A stretch of DNA of 64,000 nt, from positions 6,302,388 through 6,366,387 of the forward strand of contig CM034406.1 in assembly GCA_019925095.2 (NCBI GenBank), written 5' to 3'. Below the pieces are notes generated by a model. That model saw only the letters and a list, made by a program, of their open reading frames with translations, did no database searches and was not told the DNA's origin. This document shows positions 13,901 through 23,189 of the stretch, piece by piece. Source of the DNA: Dendrolimus kikuchii. Taxonomy: Eukaryota; Arthropoda; Insecta; Lepidoptera; Lasiocampidae. Within the stretch, counting starts at the first letter, position 1. Each line of letters begins with the position of its first letter. The translations under genes and the position numbers were made by a program.

Positions 13901-16900
13901 TGAGGACAATACTTTTTGCAGTCTAAAAGAAGGCAATATCAGTCTGTTACTATGCCTGGTGTTGAAATTGTGAATATCCTTATATTGTTTAGAAGCACTC
14001 AGATTGTTAAGAAAATAAATTATATTATTTTACATTATTTATTACAGAATTAGCTGCTCAACATCTGCGTGTCACATCCTATTGTGTAACAGAGATATTA
14101 TAGGGATCCAATTTGTAGAAAGATTGATATCACGAGGAGTGAGGAACCTTCGTATGATTTACTATTCGTATATCCAAATTCCTGGATATATTCATAATAA
14201 GAAAAGGTAAGGACGCAAAACATTAGCACAAGTCTCGCTTCAAAATGTACTCTATTTATTTATATGAAATAAATACATTTGTACTTCTGCTTTATGGATG
14301 CTTTTAGCCACATAATGTAGTGAATTTCACATTAATGATGCTTAGTTAAATAAATACTTTACCGCTCTCCAGGTCTTGGGAAAAGCTTGGCGTTCAAGTG
14401 GATGTGTCTACACAAAATATATATACTAGCGATTATGCAAACAACATATTTAATGATATTAGTGACAGTAAACCAGTGGAGGGTATTTATGTCATTGCAA
14501 CTGACGTAAATGAATCAAACGCAAAGGGATATAATGCTTTATTAAATAATCTGGACGCGATAAGTAGGAAAACGTGCCCGTATTTAAAGTAAGATATCAC
14601 AATGCAATGTCTTTTTTAATAACTGCGAGATACAATATTTATAAATATTTTTGTTATTAGACACTTCGCCATTGTTTGCGATAACCAGGATATTGGTCAA
14701 CAGACATATCTCACTCGGGTGAAGGATCAGTTACCAGTATCATTGGTATACTTATCGAAATCAAGCAATATTACTGTAAGTAAAAATCTTTAGAGTAAAC
14801 ACCCTACACAAATGCAAATACGAAAAACGTTTGAACTATAGCCAATTTAAACAAATTAAATTCACTTTTTCTGAATAAAAACAATAAGTCTTATTATTTT
14901 GTTAACATATTAGGTACAAGATAGTGGTAATTTTGTATCAGGGTAGAAAATCATGAATGTGATCTATAATCATTTTTTTGGTTTGGCGAGCATTACACTA
15001 GCAAATGTTTTCAGCATTTCTTGAACAAGTTTTAATTGTGTTGTTCTAATTATATGATATTTTAGTTACATATACATGCGAATTTTCGCATGTTTCGCAA
15101 ATTTTACAACTTGCAAAAGCGGAAGTTCAGTTTTGCAAGTTTTATTACCAGTAATCTGCCTTTTAGGACATTATGAAAGTACGCCACTAATTTTATTAAG
15201 GTCAAAAATATTATAGTGAAAATAAAGCTGCTAAATTAAATATATTTACCTGACAGGCAAAGTACAGCACTGGCGCTCATATATCGAGTAGGAGTGCAGT
15301 CGATGCCATTGAGAATGCATTATTATCTAAATCGACAGCGGCAATTGCAAAATCTTATAGTATACCTCGGGTACCTCTACTGGAAAGGCTTACTTCTATT
15401 ACTGGTGAGAATGTAACCAGTTTGTTTTATATGTATATTTTAAGGAATTTCATAGTCAGAGTCAAATAATCGTACAACCCTGCCCATCTATTTATATATC
15501 TCATTTACTTTACTTTGAAAATGTTAGCAGTATATATTTATAATATTTATATTTATACTTTACCGCCATTATTATTATATGAAAAATTTGGAGGAAAAGT
15601 GTATTTTATAAACCGATGTATGATGATGTAGTGAAATTTTAGGTATTTGGGATGGTACACAAGAAATATAACTAAATATTGAAAAAATTATTCACCGTAA
15701 AGTAAGATAGATAAGTTTGAAGAAAATAATAACATGAGTTAGTCATATTTCTAATGAAGTGCTGAGTCTTAGAGTTTCGTAACCACATAACAATGGTGGC
15801 GGACATTCTTTTCTTTTCCAGAACTGTTTTCACTTTGGGTGTTTCAACATACAATTAACCGTTTTTACACTGTATCAGTTTATAATATTATAATTTAACA
15901 TTTTCAGATATAAATATTTTTAAGGGTGTTACTGATGATGTTTGTTTAGAAGATTTATCAAATAATGCCACAAATGTAGCAGCAATAAGCGCTCTTCTCA
16001 GGGACTACTATGGTGTTTCACTAACGGAAGAACACACTCTGAATTTATCGTTGGCGAGGCAAGTTAATTTTTTATATCTGTTGTATTACAAACTAGTAGT
16101 ATTTTTTTTTTAATGTACTCACGTTACGTACGTATGTATGTATTTGCTTGCGTTTCGTGCAGCTCTGATAAAGCTGTACGATACTCATGCACCTCTACGC
16201 CGTATCAAGCTCAAGCATCTGCCATCACTGTGGCTCACAGCCGATATTAGATTACTAATGCATAAGAAGTCTAAGGCTAAACTAGGTATAAAATGAAACC
16301 AACAGAGGAAAACAAAACGGCTTTTGTCAAGATTTTGTCAAGACGCTCAACGCCGTTACATCCATGAATCAGTTAAAAACGATAATCCGCCCAAAGTTTA
16401 GAAATTTCTTCGTACTCTGGGAGTTGGCAACAAGCAGATTGTCCTCTTTCTAAAATATGCAACATCGATGATTTATATAGACATTTCACAACTACATCTG
16501 ACTTTAACATAGTAACTAAGTCTGACACTTTAAACAAATTCACTTCTATGCCAACACCCAAACATTCTCCTTTTCTTCTTAGTCGATTCACTGATAGTGA
16601 TGTTGAAAAAGCATCAAAGTCCATTACATCTAATGCTGTCGGCAGCGATGGCATCAGTTGCAATATGGTCTTACCCATACAGGATGTCATTAATCCTATC
16701 CTTACTCATATCTTTAATGCTTTTATTACCTCTGGTGCTTTTTCTACTGCCTGGAAGGAAGCCCAGGTCATTACTCTTCCAAAGAAACCAAATCTTACCT
16801 TAATTTCTAATTTCCGTCCTATTTCTATATTCCCTTCCTTTCTAAAGTCCTTAAACGTCAGGTTCATCAACTGTTAAGCTTTCTGAACCGTAATTCCCTC

Positions 16901-18155
16901 TTAAATCCATATCAATCCGATTTCCATCCTGGCCATAGTACAGCCACAGCTCTCGTCCAAATCACTGATGACATCCGGCATGGCATGGATAACGCTCTGA
17001 TGACTGTTTTATCGCTGATTGATTTCACAACAATTTAAATTTTGAATTGTTGCTTAGGGTTCTACGGTCTATTAACATATTTCCTACAGTAATCGATTGG
17101 TTTCATAGTTACCTGTATGGTCGCCGGCAGCGGATTCGAGTCGATGATAACTATTCGTCATGGCGTGATCTCCCTGCTGACATTCCTCAGGGCGGCTTTT
17201 TATCTCCCTTACTATTCATTATTTTTATAAATTCAATCTCCAATGAACTTACTTCTTCCTATCATCTCTATGCAGACGATTTACAATTCTATACACAATC
17301 ATCTGTTGCGACATTACAAGATGCAGTCTTAACTCGGACTTCGATCTCATAGCACAATGGAGTAAATTATATGGACTACAAGTAAATCCCGAGCAAACTC
17401 AGCTAATTATCATAGGTAGTTCACGGATGCTGTGTAGAATTGACTGGACATGCTTACCAAATTTCATATTTAATGGTACACATATCCCGGTTAGTGAAAA
17501 AGTAAAAAATCTAGGAGTCATATTTGATAGGGTGCTATCTTGGCGACCTCACATAACCGAATTGAGTCGACGTCTCTTTCTCTCTTCGAAATCCCTCTGG
17601 AGGTTGAAAAGCTTCCTGACCATAACCACCAAAGTTAAGCTTGCAGAGTCCTCACTACTCCCAATTCTTGATTATGCTGACGCCAGCTATATTAATTTGA
17701 CTCAAGAGCAACTTAATAAGCTTGAACGCCTCCAAAATTTTTGTATAAGGTTCATATTTGGGTTACGCAAATATGACCACGTCTCTGAATTTCGTAAAAA
17801 ATTCAAGTGGTTGCCAATTCGTTTTCGCCGGAATACTCATATTCTTTCACTTCTTTACAGTGTGCTGTTTATCCCCACAACCTCTCTCGTATTATCTCTA
17901 AGAACGCTTTGAATTCGTCTCTTCCTCTCACAATTTACGACGTTCTACGAATCTTAGACTTAATACTTCCAAGCATTATCTAATATCTAATCTTCCAAGC
18001 ATCTTTCTTCAATAATTCTTTTACTGTACAGACTATTCGAGCCTGGAATAAGCTACCTGTTACTGTTAGACAAGCTAAGTCACTAACAATATTTAAGAAC
18101 ATGATAAAAAAGCACCACCTACAACATAGTGATATTTGATATTTTTACGTGTATT

Positions 18156-18218
<63 letters not shown>

Positions 18219-21200
18219 ATATATTTATGTATGTGATATCAATAGGTGTATTTATATGTGTCTATTAAGTATAATTCTTACTTATATAATATTTTACATA
18301 CTTATATGTTTATAAATAAATAAAATATATGTAAGTAACTGAATAACCTCTAATATTTATTTATGCCACCTTTGACCAATATAATATGTTTTATTCCTGC
18401 CACGAGTTGTCTGGAAGAGATTGCTTCTTAGCGATAAAACTGCCCATTGTGCACATTTAGAATATTTTTAGGCTATAAGTTTTTCTGTGTTTTCTGTAAT
18501 AGTGTACAATAAAGTGTTATCTATCTATCATATATTACTTTACTTGTCTGTACACAGACATACACAACAACATACATATATATTTTTTATGGAAGTATAG
18601 GTTTGTATTTAACCGCTGTCCCACCTGATATTGAGTGATGACACAGTCTAGGATGGAGCACGCTTACCTAGAAAATACCTATTCACTTGTGACTTGAAGA
18701 CTTCAAAATTTTATTTGTCAGAAAAAACAGACTCCGGCAAATTATTCCACTTTTCGGCAGTTCGCACCAGAAAAGATGAAGCGAAACCCTTGGTTCTGAC
18801 TGGTGGTATTTCCACCATTTAACGGTGGTGTAAACCGTTGCGTCTGGATGTCCGATGGTAAAATGGGGATGAAGGAATCAGCTCGTGCAATTCTAAGGAC
18901 CACTCCCCGAAATGTATCCGATAGAAGACACTCAGCCCCAGGACCTGGCGTCTATGCTCTAGACTCTGAAGTCGAGCATAGAAAAGACGATCATTGCCGA
19001 CCAGTTTCCTAGCTCTTGTCTCAACTGATTCCAACGCCTCCAGCTGGTATTTGGATGACCCGCCCCAAAGATGAGAACAGTACTACATGCAGGACCGAAC
19101 TTGTGCTTGGTATAAGTTCGGCAGTTGTTCCGAGGTAAAGTATTGTGTCATCTTTGCGAATACACCCAGCTATTTGGCCGCCACTTGCGCAAGAGACTCT
19201 ATGTACGTGCCAGAATTGAGTGTTGGAGTCAAAGAGATACCCAAAAGTTGGAGTCTATCAGTGAATGTAATGGACACACCCCTCAACGTGGGAGTCAGAT
19301 GAAATAGACTCCGTTTTGCGTTTGAATAGACACGCCTGGGAATTGGATGCGTTGAACGTAACCAAGTTTGCATCACCCCAGTCGGAGACTGTATATATGT
19401 ACCTATATATAGGAAAGCGAGTTTTCATAAAAATCTAAACCACCTATTTAATTTTTGGATATGTCGACAAGTATTTGGTGATATTTTATATTACTAAAAT
19501 GTACAAAGTTCGTTCTGTATAATTGGGTTTCAGACAACGTGGCACCTACTTAAAATATGACGGATAATATTTTCAGATTGAAAGAAATCGAACGAACCTC
19601 AACTGAATTGGAGTATGAGGAAGTAAAAGGACTTGAAGTGTTTTACTCCACGGTGGACTCCGATGAAATGGTCGCTACAACAGATTTAGTTTTACTGCCA
19701 ACATTGGCAAACAATATTGTAGTGGTAAGAACAATTTTACATCTTAACATAAATATAAAAGCTTTTGAATTAAATGAATTTATAGAGCGTGTGCAAGAAC
19801 TATGTTAGTTTCAGCACAATTACGTACAAAAGAAGCATAGTGCGGATATCATAAAAAATAAATGTTCCAGACCTGTCATCAATGATAACGTCAAACATTA
19901 TGTAATATACAATTTTTTTGTATTATTTTAATACATATTACAAAAGCTGAGAAATGTGACGGAGTTTCAAATATTTAATTTTCATCTCCAACTACAAATA
20001 AAAAATAATTTTAAGTATGGGGCTTATTACATAGCGACAGAAAGTCACCAATTCATAACAAAGAAATCATAATAAGGTTATAAAATAATTTTATCGTATT
20101 AGTATATATATACTTTTAAGAAAACTCCATTTTTTTAAAGAGTTACCGATAGAAAATATAAATCTACTTAATGCTATCAGGTATTCAAAAAGCGTGTGTA
20201 AAAATAATTAATGTTATGACATTATAGAGATATGAGATATTACACTCTATTAGAGTTTAATATGTGATCAGGTATTATTATATAATATTTTTTTTTTTAT
20301 AGAGAGACGATGAATTCGACGTAAAACAAAAATACTTGTACATAATTCCTGGTATGGAAGGGCATCATGAAAAATTCCGTAATATTTGTGAAAGATTCAA
20401 AATAGCAGCGCTGGTTTTACAACCAGGCCTAGACAGACCCCAGGAGACTATTCAAGAGCTAGCTCAAAGATTTGCGAAGGTATAAGATAATTTTTATATA
20501 TTAAAAATTACTGTTTTATCAGAGCTCTTCACGCAGCTTCGCTTCCAAACGTGAGGACCTACCTATATATCTCATGAAACTTTTTAATTTTCGAATACTT
20601 ATAATAGTTATTCATAACAATTGGTGCTTTTCTATAACCTTGAGGTAGACAAAAATAAACGGAAACAATAAAGACAAATACTATTCATATAAATATATTG
20701 TTACGACTCTGGTCCCGACAAAAACAAAATCCACCTGTATATCTGAAACAAAGCACATTTATTACCAGTCAGTATTTGAACTAATAACATTTAGATTCTT
20801 TTATGGTCGTTTTCTTTTGTTTACTTTGTCTTTAAAATTTGTGATTAGAAAACAGCCCATTTCTTTTATGGCAGTCATTAGCCAGGTGTATCGGATTAAG
20901 ATAAGATACGGGAACATTGCAGTTGCGCAGTATAAAATGATGACCTGATGGAGGGAGGGAGTGAGTCGAGCGATAACCACGAGCGAAGCAAGACGTGTGT
21001 ACTACAATCGAGAATCTAATAAGTGACGGACTTTGTGCGTTTTATGGAATTACTGACTTTCTGCATTACGTTTGGACTTGTTGTGTTCGGTTATATTTGT
21101 ACCCGTGTTATAAGTGTTTGTATAGTTCTAATAAACTCTATAGTAATTCTAACGGCATTTTAATTAGAGTCTCGCACTCGTAACCATATGTTATATACTT

Positions 21201-23189
21201 GATGATATTAGAGTATGGATTACGAAGAAGAAGCAAATTATAAACGGGAAAAATACGTAACTTTATTCCTTTATTTCTAGATAATCGTAGAAAAAACTGA
21301 AGTCAAAGACAACTTTTACTTATTGGGATATGAAAATGGTGTCGCAGTGGCTTTAGAAATAGCCGCCATTTTGGAAAACAGTGGTAACTTTATGTTTATT
21401 ATTCATGACATGAGGTGAAGAATCTGGGAGTCCGACTCTACTAGATCTATCTATAGTTTTTAACGCCTTAGAGGTCTTGTGTAATGAAAGGGCTGGCCTA
21501 TATTTGAAACAATGCATGTCGTTCTCAACCAATGTGCAATTTGGGGTAGCATTTTGGGAATGCTACCCGCAGATAACATAGTTTGCTTTTAATTTTCCTA
21601 TTTTATTTCAATTTTATTATAAACAATCTAATACAATAAAAGAAAACTTAATTTATTTATATTGTATTCTACCCATAGTCACTCAAAATTATAAGTAGAA
21701 TACTGAGCCTAGATCATCGTCTTCTACGGGTAGGGTGCTCAGAAGGCTGGCTACGTTTCTTCGCTGGATCGCCACACTGATCCGTTGCCCAAGGTAGGCA
21801 CCAGCCTTCTGATCACCTTTTTTTTGTCGACGCTGAGGGAATGCATTTGCGCATATCTTCAGGCCCCGGGGAAGACCACCAAGGGATATGTGAAACTCCC
21901 GGCTGCTGGTGTTGCAAATAGGCTTCACATTAGAGCTTGCTAACACCGACCGCCAGACTACCCACTAAACCTGCCAGCGTCCTTCCGAATCATAATGAGG
22001 CGCCACGGAATCGTATGGTATGGCCATGGGTAACCATGACTATGACTGCCGTGACACCTCGGTGCAAGCCGTCAAGGAGGGGTGTCCCTGGGATTAGAAC
22101 ACCCTACGGCACTGGATGTGGCTCACCGGGAGGGGCCCCCGACCCCCCAGACCCACTACGTTATCAGGAGGAGATGAGCAAAACGCCGCCTGCGAACCTC
22201 TGTTCGCCGTCTGCGACAGAGGTCCACCTGCTCATACTCCTTCCTTATTCTTTCGGCAGCTTTCTTCTGAGACATAACGTTCTTGTAGAAGGAGACAACC
22301 GCATTTCACTCGCTTTGTAGCATCCGTTTGACCATGTCGGACAGAATGAGATTGCTACCGATGACTGACATCAGATCATGCCGTTGGGGTCCCCCCCCCC
22401 CCCCCATGCGGCACATTCTTCCAGCGTATGGCGCACCGTGTCGACTGACGCAGTCTTATGATCATCTGAAGAGTCAATGATTCGTTTTGAGTCATAATTT
22501 TAATTATAATTTAGTTGTTTCTGAAAATTTGACCAATACGTATTTGTGATGATTTATTAACATGATGTTTACTTTATGCTGTTTACATTTTTTAAGGTTA
22601 TACTGGGACCGTATTCTGCGTCGGTTGTCTACCGGAGGAGTTCAAATCCATTATAGAAGAACAGCTCGATGAATATAAAACAGAGGAGCAATTACAAGAT
22701 GCCGTGTTACGGCACATGTACGGGCTCATGACTAAAGGGAATTGTAGCTTTGTGGAGGAGATATTGGAGAGCATGTCAAGTTGGGGGGACAAGGTAGAGG
22801 CGTGCGTTCGGGCTCTGTTGGGACAAGTGTCTCACTCGGCGCAATATGCGCGCGCGCTTATCGAGGCCGCGTACGCACGTATACTGCGGGCTGGAGAGTA
22901 TGAATGGCGGCTGAAGCCTCTGCGCTCGCGGCTGGTGTTGTTGCGTGCAGGTATCCCCACCAACCCCGGCACTGATCCCGCGCCCCTAAGTAGCTACACA
23001 CTGCAAACGCCACTTCAGTACCAGCTCTCCGCGCCTTTATCGCTTGTCCTTAACGATTTGCGCTGTGCATCTATCATCAATCGGCATTTGGACCCAACTA
23101 TTATTGAAGAGTTTAAAAATAAAAATCTATGCGAAACTTATTTATTAAATAACGATACTTTTATGAACACCGATATAAATACCGACTAA
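1845..23189 (+). CDS. Gene A: type I fatty acid synthase-like protein, 3' part (spliced, 16 exons)
   Basis: The joined exons give the C-terminal 952 residues, in frame to TAA at 23187-23189. Exons: 1845-1982, 3525-3637, 5303-5474, 6295-6469, 8075-8187, 8890-9054, 12460-12632, 14048-14206, 14373-14588, 14661-14775, 15257-15404, 15908-16058, 19577-19724, 20303-20479, 21281-21383, 22597-23189. Domain order is ER, KR, ACP, TE, as in cytosolic animal FAS, and the length from ER to the end is close to normal. Phases match at every junction; one intron (16059-19576) uses a GC donor. The ER nucleotide loop (GGAGAMG) is kept, but the KR glycine-rich loop, the ACP attachment serine and the TE nucleophile are replaced, so complete FAS activity is very unlikely. 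The 5' half lies before the window. Family assignment is firm; pseudo-enzyme status is inferred from motifs. Confidence 0.93.
2028..2168 (+). mobile_element. 5'-truncated RTE-like LINE tail with target duplication
   Basis: A 141-base insert encodes the end of a LINE ORF (CMTRVMNVKEASEVC-like, then VVRAYPARELA-like) and finishes in GTAT repeats. It is flanked by TACAAAACTCCCC at 2015-2027 and 2169-2181. The matching gene B intron (about 63915) has the site without the insert. Confidence 0.8.
2711..3478 (+). repeat. Interspersed repeat starting CTAGCTGTGCCCGCGAC
   Basis: The start resembles the common insect repeat seen again at 30203 (+) and, inverted, near 6632. The segment CCTTTCTCGATAAATGGGCT...GAGATTAGCGCGTT occurs at about 2819-2897, and a degenerate version at about 3355-3430. 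The element ends TTTATAATATTATAGTATAGAT. Class not determined. Confidence 0.5.
3525..3637 (+). CDS. Gene A exon: ER domain start
   Basis: Phase 0 to 2. Encodes a YAGIND...GMDFSG segment matching the N-terminal part of the FAS enoyl reductase, where YAS/AxNFxD and GxExSG are usual. Confidence 0.92.
3638..4760. other. Gene A intron without recognised features
   Basis: AT-rich intron between the 3525 and 5303 exons. I see no coding signal. The stretch after 4490 (TAGGTGATGGTAACCGCTTTCCATTAAGTAGGCC) is an inverted fragment of the 320-bp family. Confidence 0.5.
4770..5092 (+). repeat. 320-bp interspersed family, copy 1 (+)
   Basis: Pattern: T-rich start, GAGTTCAGCAGACA, GACGGCCCACTTGA, GGAGACTGGAACCTGGTCAC, CCGGAACACAA, GACCAGGGGTGGTAGCCATC, CACCTGGCTGTGGGTTG, CTTACGACAGGCCGCCCGG, and an end at TTTCTCCGTTCCTGCATGGATAA. 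The same order recurs at 30900-31208, 35237-35466, 46705-46905 and 60972-61300 (+), and at 12702-12925, 27160-27255, 32570-32880 and 46462-46692 (-). No inverted ends or coding capacity seen; non-autonomous, class uncertain. Confidence 0.85.
5303..5474 (+). CDS. Gene A exon: ER domain, middle
   Basis: Phase 2 to 0. Encodes SGQRVMGLV and WTLEEAATVPLAYLQA, a hallmark of FAS and polyketide synthase ER domains. This exon is strikingly GC-rich compared with its AT-rich introns and with later gene A exons. Confidence 0.93.
6295..6469 (+). CDS. Gene A exon: ER dinucleotide-binding segment
   Basis: Phase 0 to 1. Encodes VLVLGGAGAMGQASIRVAL, with a GxGxxG-type NADPH-binding loop, then FGYKVFTTVSNASKNKFL. 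An in-frame stop upstream of 6283 places the acceptor at 6293-6294. This is the one reductase cofactor motif still intact in gene A. Confidence 0.92.
6520..6632 (-). repeat. Fragment of the CTAGCTG-start repeat
   Basis: It ends GTGGGTGAAGCCGCGGGGAA then AAGCTAGTT, the reverse complement of the start seen at 30203 (CTAGCTGCGCCCCGCGGTTT). Confidence 0.5.
6640..8070. other. Gene A intron without recognised features
   Basis: AT-rich sequence with short open frames only, for example 6893-7219 with low-complexity composition. No homology or repeat structure recognised. Confidence 0.4.
8075..8187 (+). CDS. Gene A exon: ER domain
   Basis: Phase 1 to 0, acceptor TTTCAG and donor GTAAGA. It encodes SHMVLNRTNGRGCTVVITC, corresponding to the FAS stretch HVLxxTxGxGVDLVLN. 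The usual LNSL after the strand is replaced by ITCAKGAL. Confidence 0.88.
8399..8645 (+). repeat. tRNA-derived SINE, copy 1
   Basis: The head resembles a tRNA gene: a box A-like TGGTTGAGCGGGATAAGCC and a box B-like GGGTTCGATTCCTGG about 45 bases apart. A conserved non-tRNA body follows (TTATTCACTATGGTCTAGGT, GATCGGCCCCGGAGTAGTCC, CCCATAACTCAAGCGTAACT). A second copy lies about 1 kb downstream. The anticodon arm does not form a normal tRNA. Confidence 0.75.
8890..9054 (+). CDS. Gene A exon: ER domain
   Basis: 55 codons, phase 0 at both ends. It encodes LQCCAPGGVVFDLVQVP, in the place of the FAS segment RCLAxxGRFLEIGKxD, followed by SLPMGLLTKDRSYLAVDIAS. Confidence 0.9.
9380..9612 (+). repeat. 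tRNA-derived SINE, copy 2
   Basis: Same family as 8399-8645: CTCTGTGGTTGAGCGGGCTAAGC head, GGGTTCGATATCTGG box B, GAATCGGCCCCAGAGTGGTCC body. Same orientation, in the next gene A intron. Confidence 0.75.
9640..10290. other. GC-richer block, probable unclassified repeat
   Basis: Base composition is clearly different from the surrounding intron (runs such as GGGCCATGGGAAGG and CTTCCACCCCTGGAGC). The end (about 10195-10260) contains a loose palindrome around GCTGTGTTAGGAGCTAACACAGC. The open frame at 9761-10186 (-) has no recognisable motif, so I call no protein. Confidence 0.35.
10443..10579 (-). mobile_element. RTE-like LINE tail, minus copy
   Basis: Begins with TACA repeats and reads inversely to 2028-2168 (ACTTCACGCCAGTTCCCTTG, GGGTAGGCACGAACAACAGA). 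Confidence 0.75.
10917..11975 (-). pseudogene. LINE ORF1 with FP25K-like domain, one in-frame stop
   Basis: Read leftward from 11975, the frame encodes a cysteine-poor PHD-like end (STWYCPACKKRE), an acidic region and a coiled coil (ARVETLEHSATELEQPVNLD). A conserved domain follows (LEIRNIPEEADENPKHLVTL; SGKPQRFYANERLTRTNSHL; RLAREVDRQNGWQFIWTRRG). I recognise this as similar to the FP25K-type domain found in ORF1 proteins of insect non-LTR retrotransposons. A TAA at 11580-11582 splits the frame, and the two halves share one frame. No reverse transcriptase follows. Host gene function is unlikely. Confidence 0.75.
12126..12142. repeat. AT microsatellite
   Basis: Uninterrupted AT dinucleotide run. 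Confidence 0.8.
12460..12632 (+). CDS. Gene A exon: end of ER domain
   Basis: Phase 0 to 2. It encodes FVCPLSRICFSPTEVSRAFR and then ASGHRGRVLIKL, the typical C-terminal end of a FAS ER (PLxxxxFxxxxxExAFRxMAxGxHIGKVVI). Confidence 0.93.
12702..12925 (-). repeat. 320-bp interspersed family, diverged minus copy
   Basis: Inverse of the family consensus: GGCGACAAAACAACCCACAG, CCAGGTGTTAGGGCATTTGCC, and a degenerate CCCGGTATCAGTCCCC-type stretch. It sits just after the 12460-12632 exon. Confidence 0.75.
13325..14030. other. Intronic block, possible LINE 3' end
   Basis: Starts CAAAAGACTTTATTCAAAATAAG and contains GCGACAAGAAACTCCCCAGC, phrases that I associate with inverted insect LINE 3' tails. 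No coding part is present. Confidence 0.3.
14048..14206 (+). CDS. Gene A exon: degenerate KR domain start
   Basis: Phase 2 to 2. In a working KR this exon should carry the TGGxGGxG NADPH loop. Here the stretch reads CHILLCNRDIIGIQFVERLI, so the glycines are gone, while the next helix and strand (ERLISRGVRNLRM) still look like KR. Confidence 0.87.
14373..14588 (+). CDS. Gene A exon: KR domain, middle
   Basis: Phase 2 to 2. It encodes WEKLGVQVDVSTQNI and VEGIYVIATDVNES, matching the KR pattern of a G-V-x-V strand followed by a GGVFHLA-like strand. A helix ending in SRKTCPYLK matches the usual S-R-x-x-C-P-x-L segment. Confidence 0.9.
14661..14775 (+). CDS. Gene A exon: KR active-site region
   Basis: Phase 2 to 0. 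It starts HFAIVCDNQDIGQQTY. The KR Ser (in the SSVSxG position) is absent. The Tyr in GQQTY may correspond to the catalytic Tyr of GQxNYG. The exon is shorter than the usual KR end. Confidence 0.85.
15257..15404 (+). CDS. Gene A exon: KR-ACP linker
   Basis: Phase 0 to 1, acceptor CTGACAG and donor GTGAGA. Low-similarity linker ending PRVPLLERLTSIT, in the position of the helix that opens the FAS ACP domain. Confidence 0.83.
15908..16058 (+). CDS. Gene A exon: degenerate ACP domain lacking the attachment serine
   Basis: Phase 1 to 2. The ACP fold pattern is visible as VCLEDLSNNATNVAAISALL followed by DYYGVSLTEE and LNLSLARL. The position of the conserved G-x-D-S motif reads S-N-N-A, so the phosphopantetheine serine is Ala (codon 15967-15969). 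The exon ends AG before a GC donor (GCAAGT). Confidence 0.88.
16360..18225 (+). mobile_element. Non-LTR retrotransposon (Jockey/CR1-type) reverse transcriptase fragment
   Basis: Reverse-transcriptase blocks occur in order across several frames: SNAVGSDGISCNMVLP, then SNFRPISIFP, a QSDFHPGHSTATALVQITDD region near 16915, IPQGGFLSPLLFIIF, then SYHLYADDLQFYTQ with the catalytic AD-D at about 17265-17285. A C-terminal part (VSEKVKNLGVIFDRVLSWRP) lies at 17427-17912. Frameshifts and stops break it. The 3' end runs into a TATG/TA/TG microsatellite at about 18150-18220. It lies inside the GC-AG intron of gene A. Confidence 0.88.
18395..18535 (+). mobile_element. LINE 3' tail ending in TATC repeats
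   Basis: It begins TTATTCCTGCCACGAGTTGT and ends AATAAAGTGTTATCTATCTATC, a polyadenylation-like signal followed by a short tandem repeat, as at LINE 3' ends. Confidence 0.5.
18600..19395 (-). mobile_element. Jockey-type LINE C-terminal fragment, minus strand
   Basis: Read leftward, the fragment gives WGDANLVTFNAS-like and LGISLTPTLNSGTYIE pieces. Then comes the frame 19034-18819 with YARLQSLEHRRQVLGLSVFY and LHELIPSSPFYHRTSRRNGL, typical of the end of insect Jockey-like polymerases. Several frame breaks. It lies in opposite orientation to the neighbouring LINE. Confidence 0.8.
19577..19724 (+). CDS. Gene A exon: ACP-TE linker
   Basis: Phase 2 to 0. It starts with LKEIER, completing the ACP C-terminal helix, then an acidic linker. 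Reading-frame continuity with the next TE exon supports it. Confidence 0.87.
20303..20479 (+). CDS. Gene A exon: TE domain, N-terminal part
   Basis: 59 codons, phase 0. KYLYIIPGMEGHHEKFRNI fits the first strand and oxyanion region of a FAS thioesterase (PxFxxHxxEG), followed by LVLQPGLDRPQETIQELAQR. Confidence 0.9.
20699..21185 (+). mobile_element. Probable solo LTR (gypsy type)
   Basis: The block starts TGTTACGAC and ends CTCGTAACC, a near inverted end pair. Short ATAT flanks on both sides (ending at 20698 and starting at 21186) would be the target duplication. Internally it has a TATAAAA box at 20931 and AATAAA near 21129, in LTR order. No internal retroviral-type region lies next to it, so it is a solo LTR in the intron before the TE nucleophile exon. 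Confidence 0.6.
21281..21383 (+). CDS. Gene A exon: TE nucleophile elbow without serine
   Basis: Phase 0 to 1. FYLLGYENGVAVALEIA aligns with the FAS TE elbow (GYSxGxxVAFEMA). The catalytic serine codon is GAA (Glu) at 21332-21334, while the helix after it is well conserved. Confidence 0.92.
21647..22320 (-). mobile_element. LINE 3'-end fragment (IQRGN-tail family), copy 2
   Basis: Minus strand frame 21946-21689 encodes GAYLGQRISVAIQRRNVASL, the end of a LINE polymerase, then the TATTCTAC tail at 21660. Beyond about 21830 the GC-richer stretch, including NTSSREFHISLGGLPRGLK, may belong to the same or another element. Confidence 0.7.
22391..22405. repeat. Poly-C tract
   Basis: Fifteen consecutive C, unusual in this AT-rich intron and prone to sequencing-length error. 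Confidence 0.9.
22597..23189 (+). CDS. Gene A last exon: TE C-terminal part and stop
   Basis: 198 codons including TAA. It encodes the helical lid and the end of the TE, with a GC-rich middle. LRSRLVLLRAG marks the strand that carries the triad acid region. Where a D-H-R motif would supply the catalytic His, the protein reads N-D-L-R-C, so the His also seems lost. A non-conserved tail of about 30 residues follows. Confidence 0.92.
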
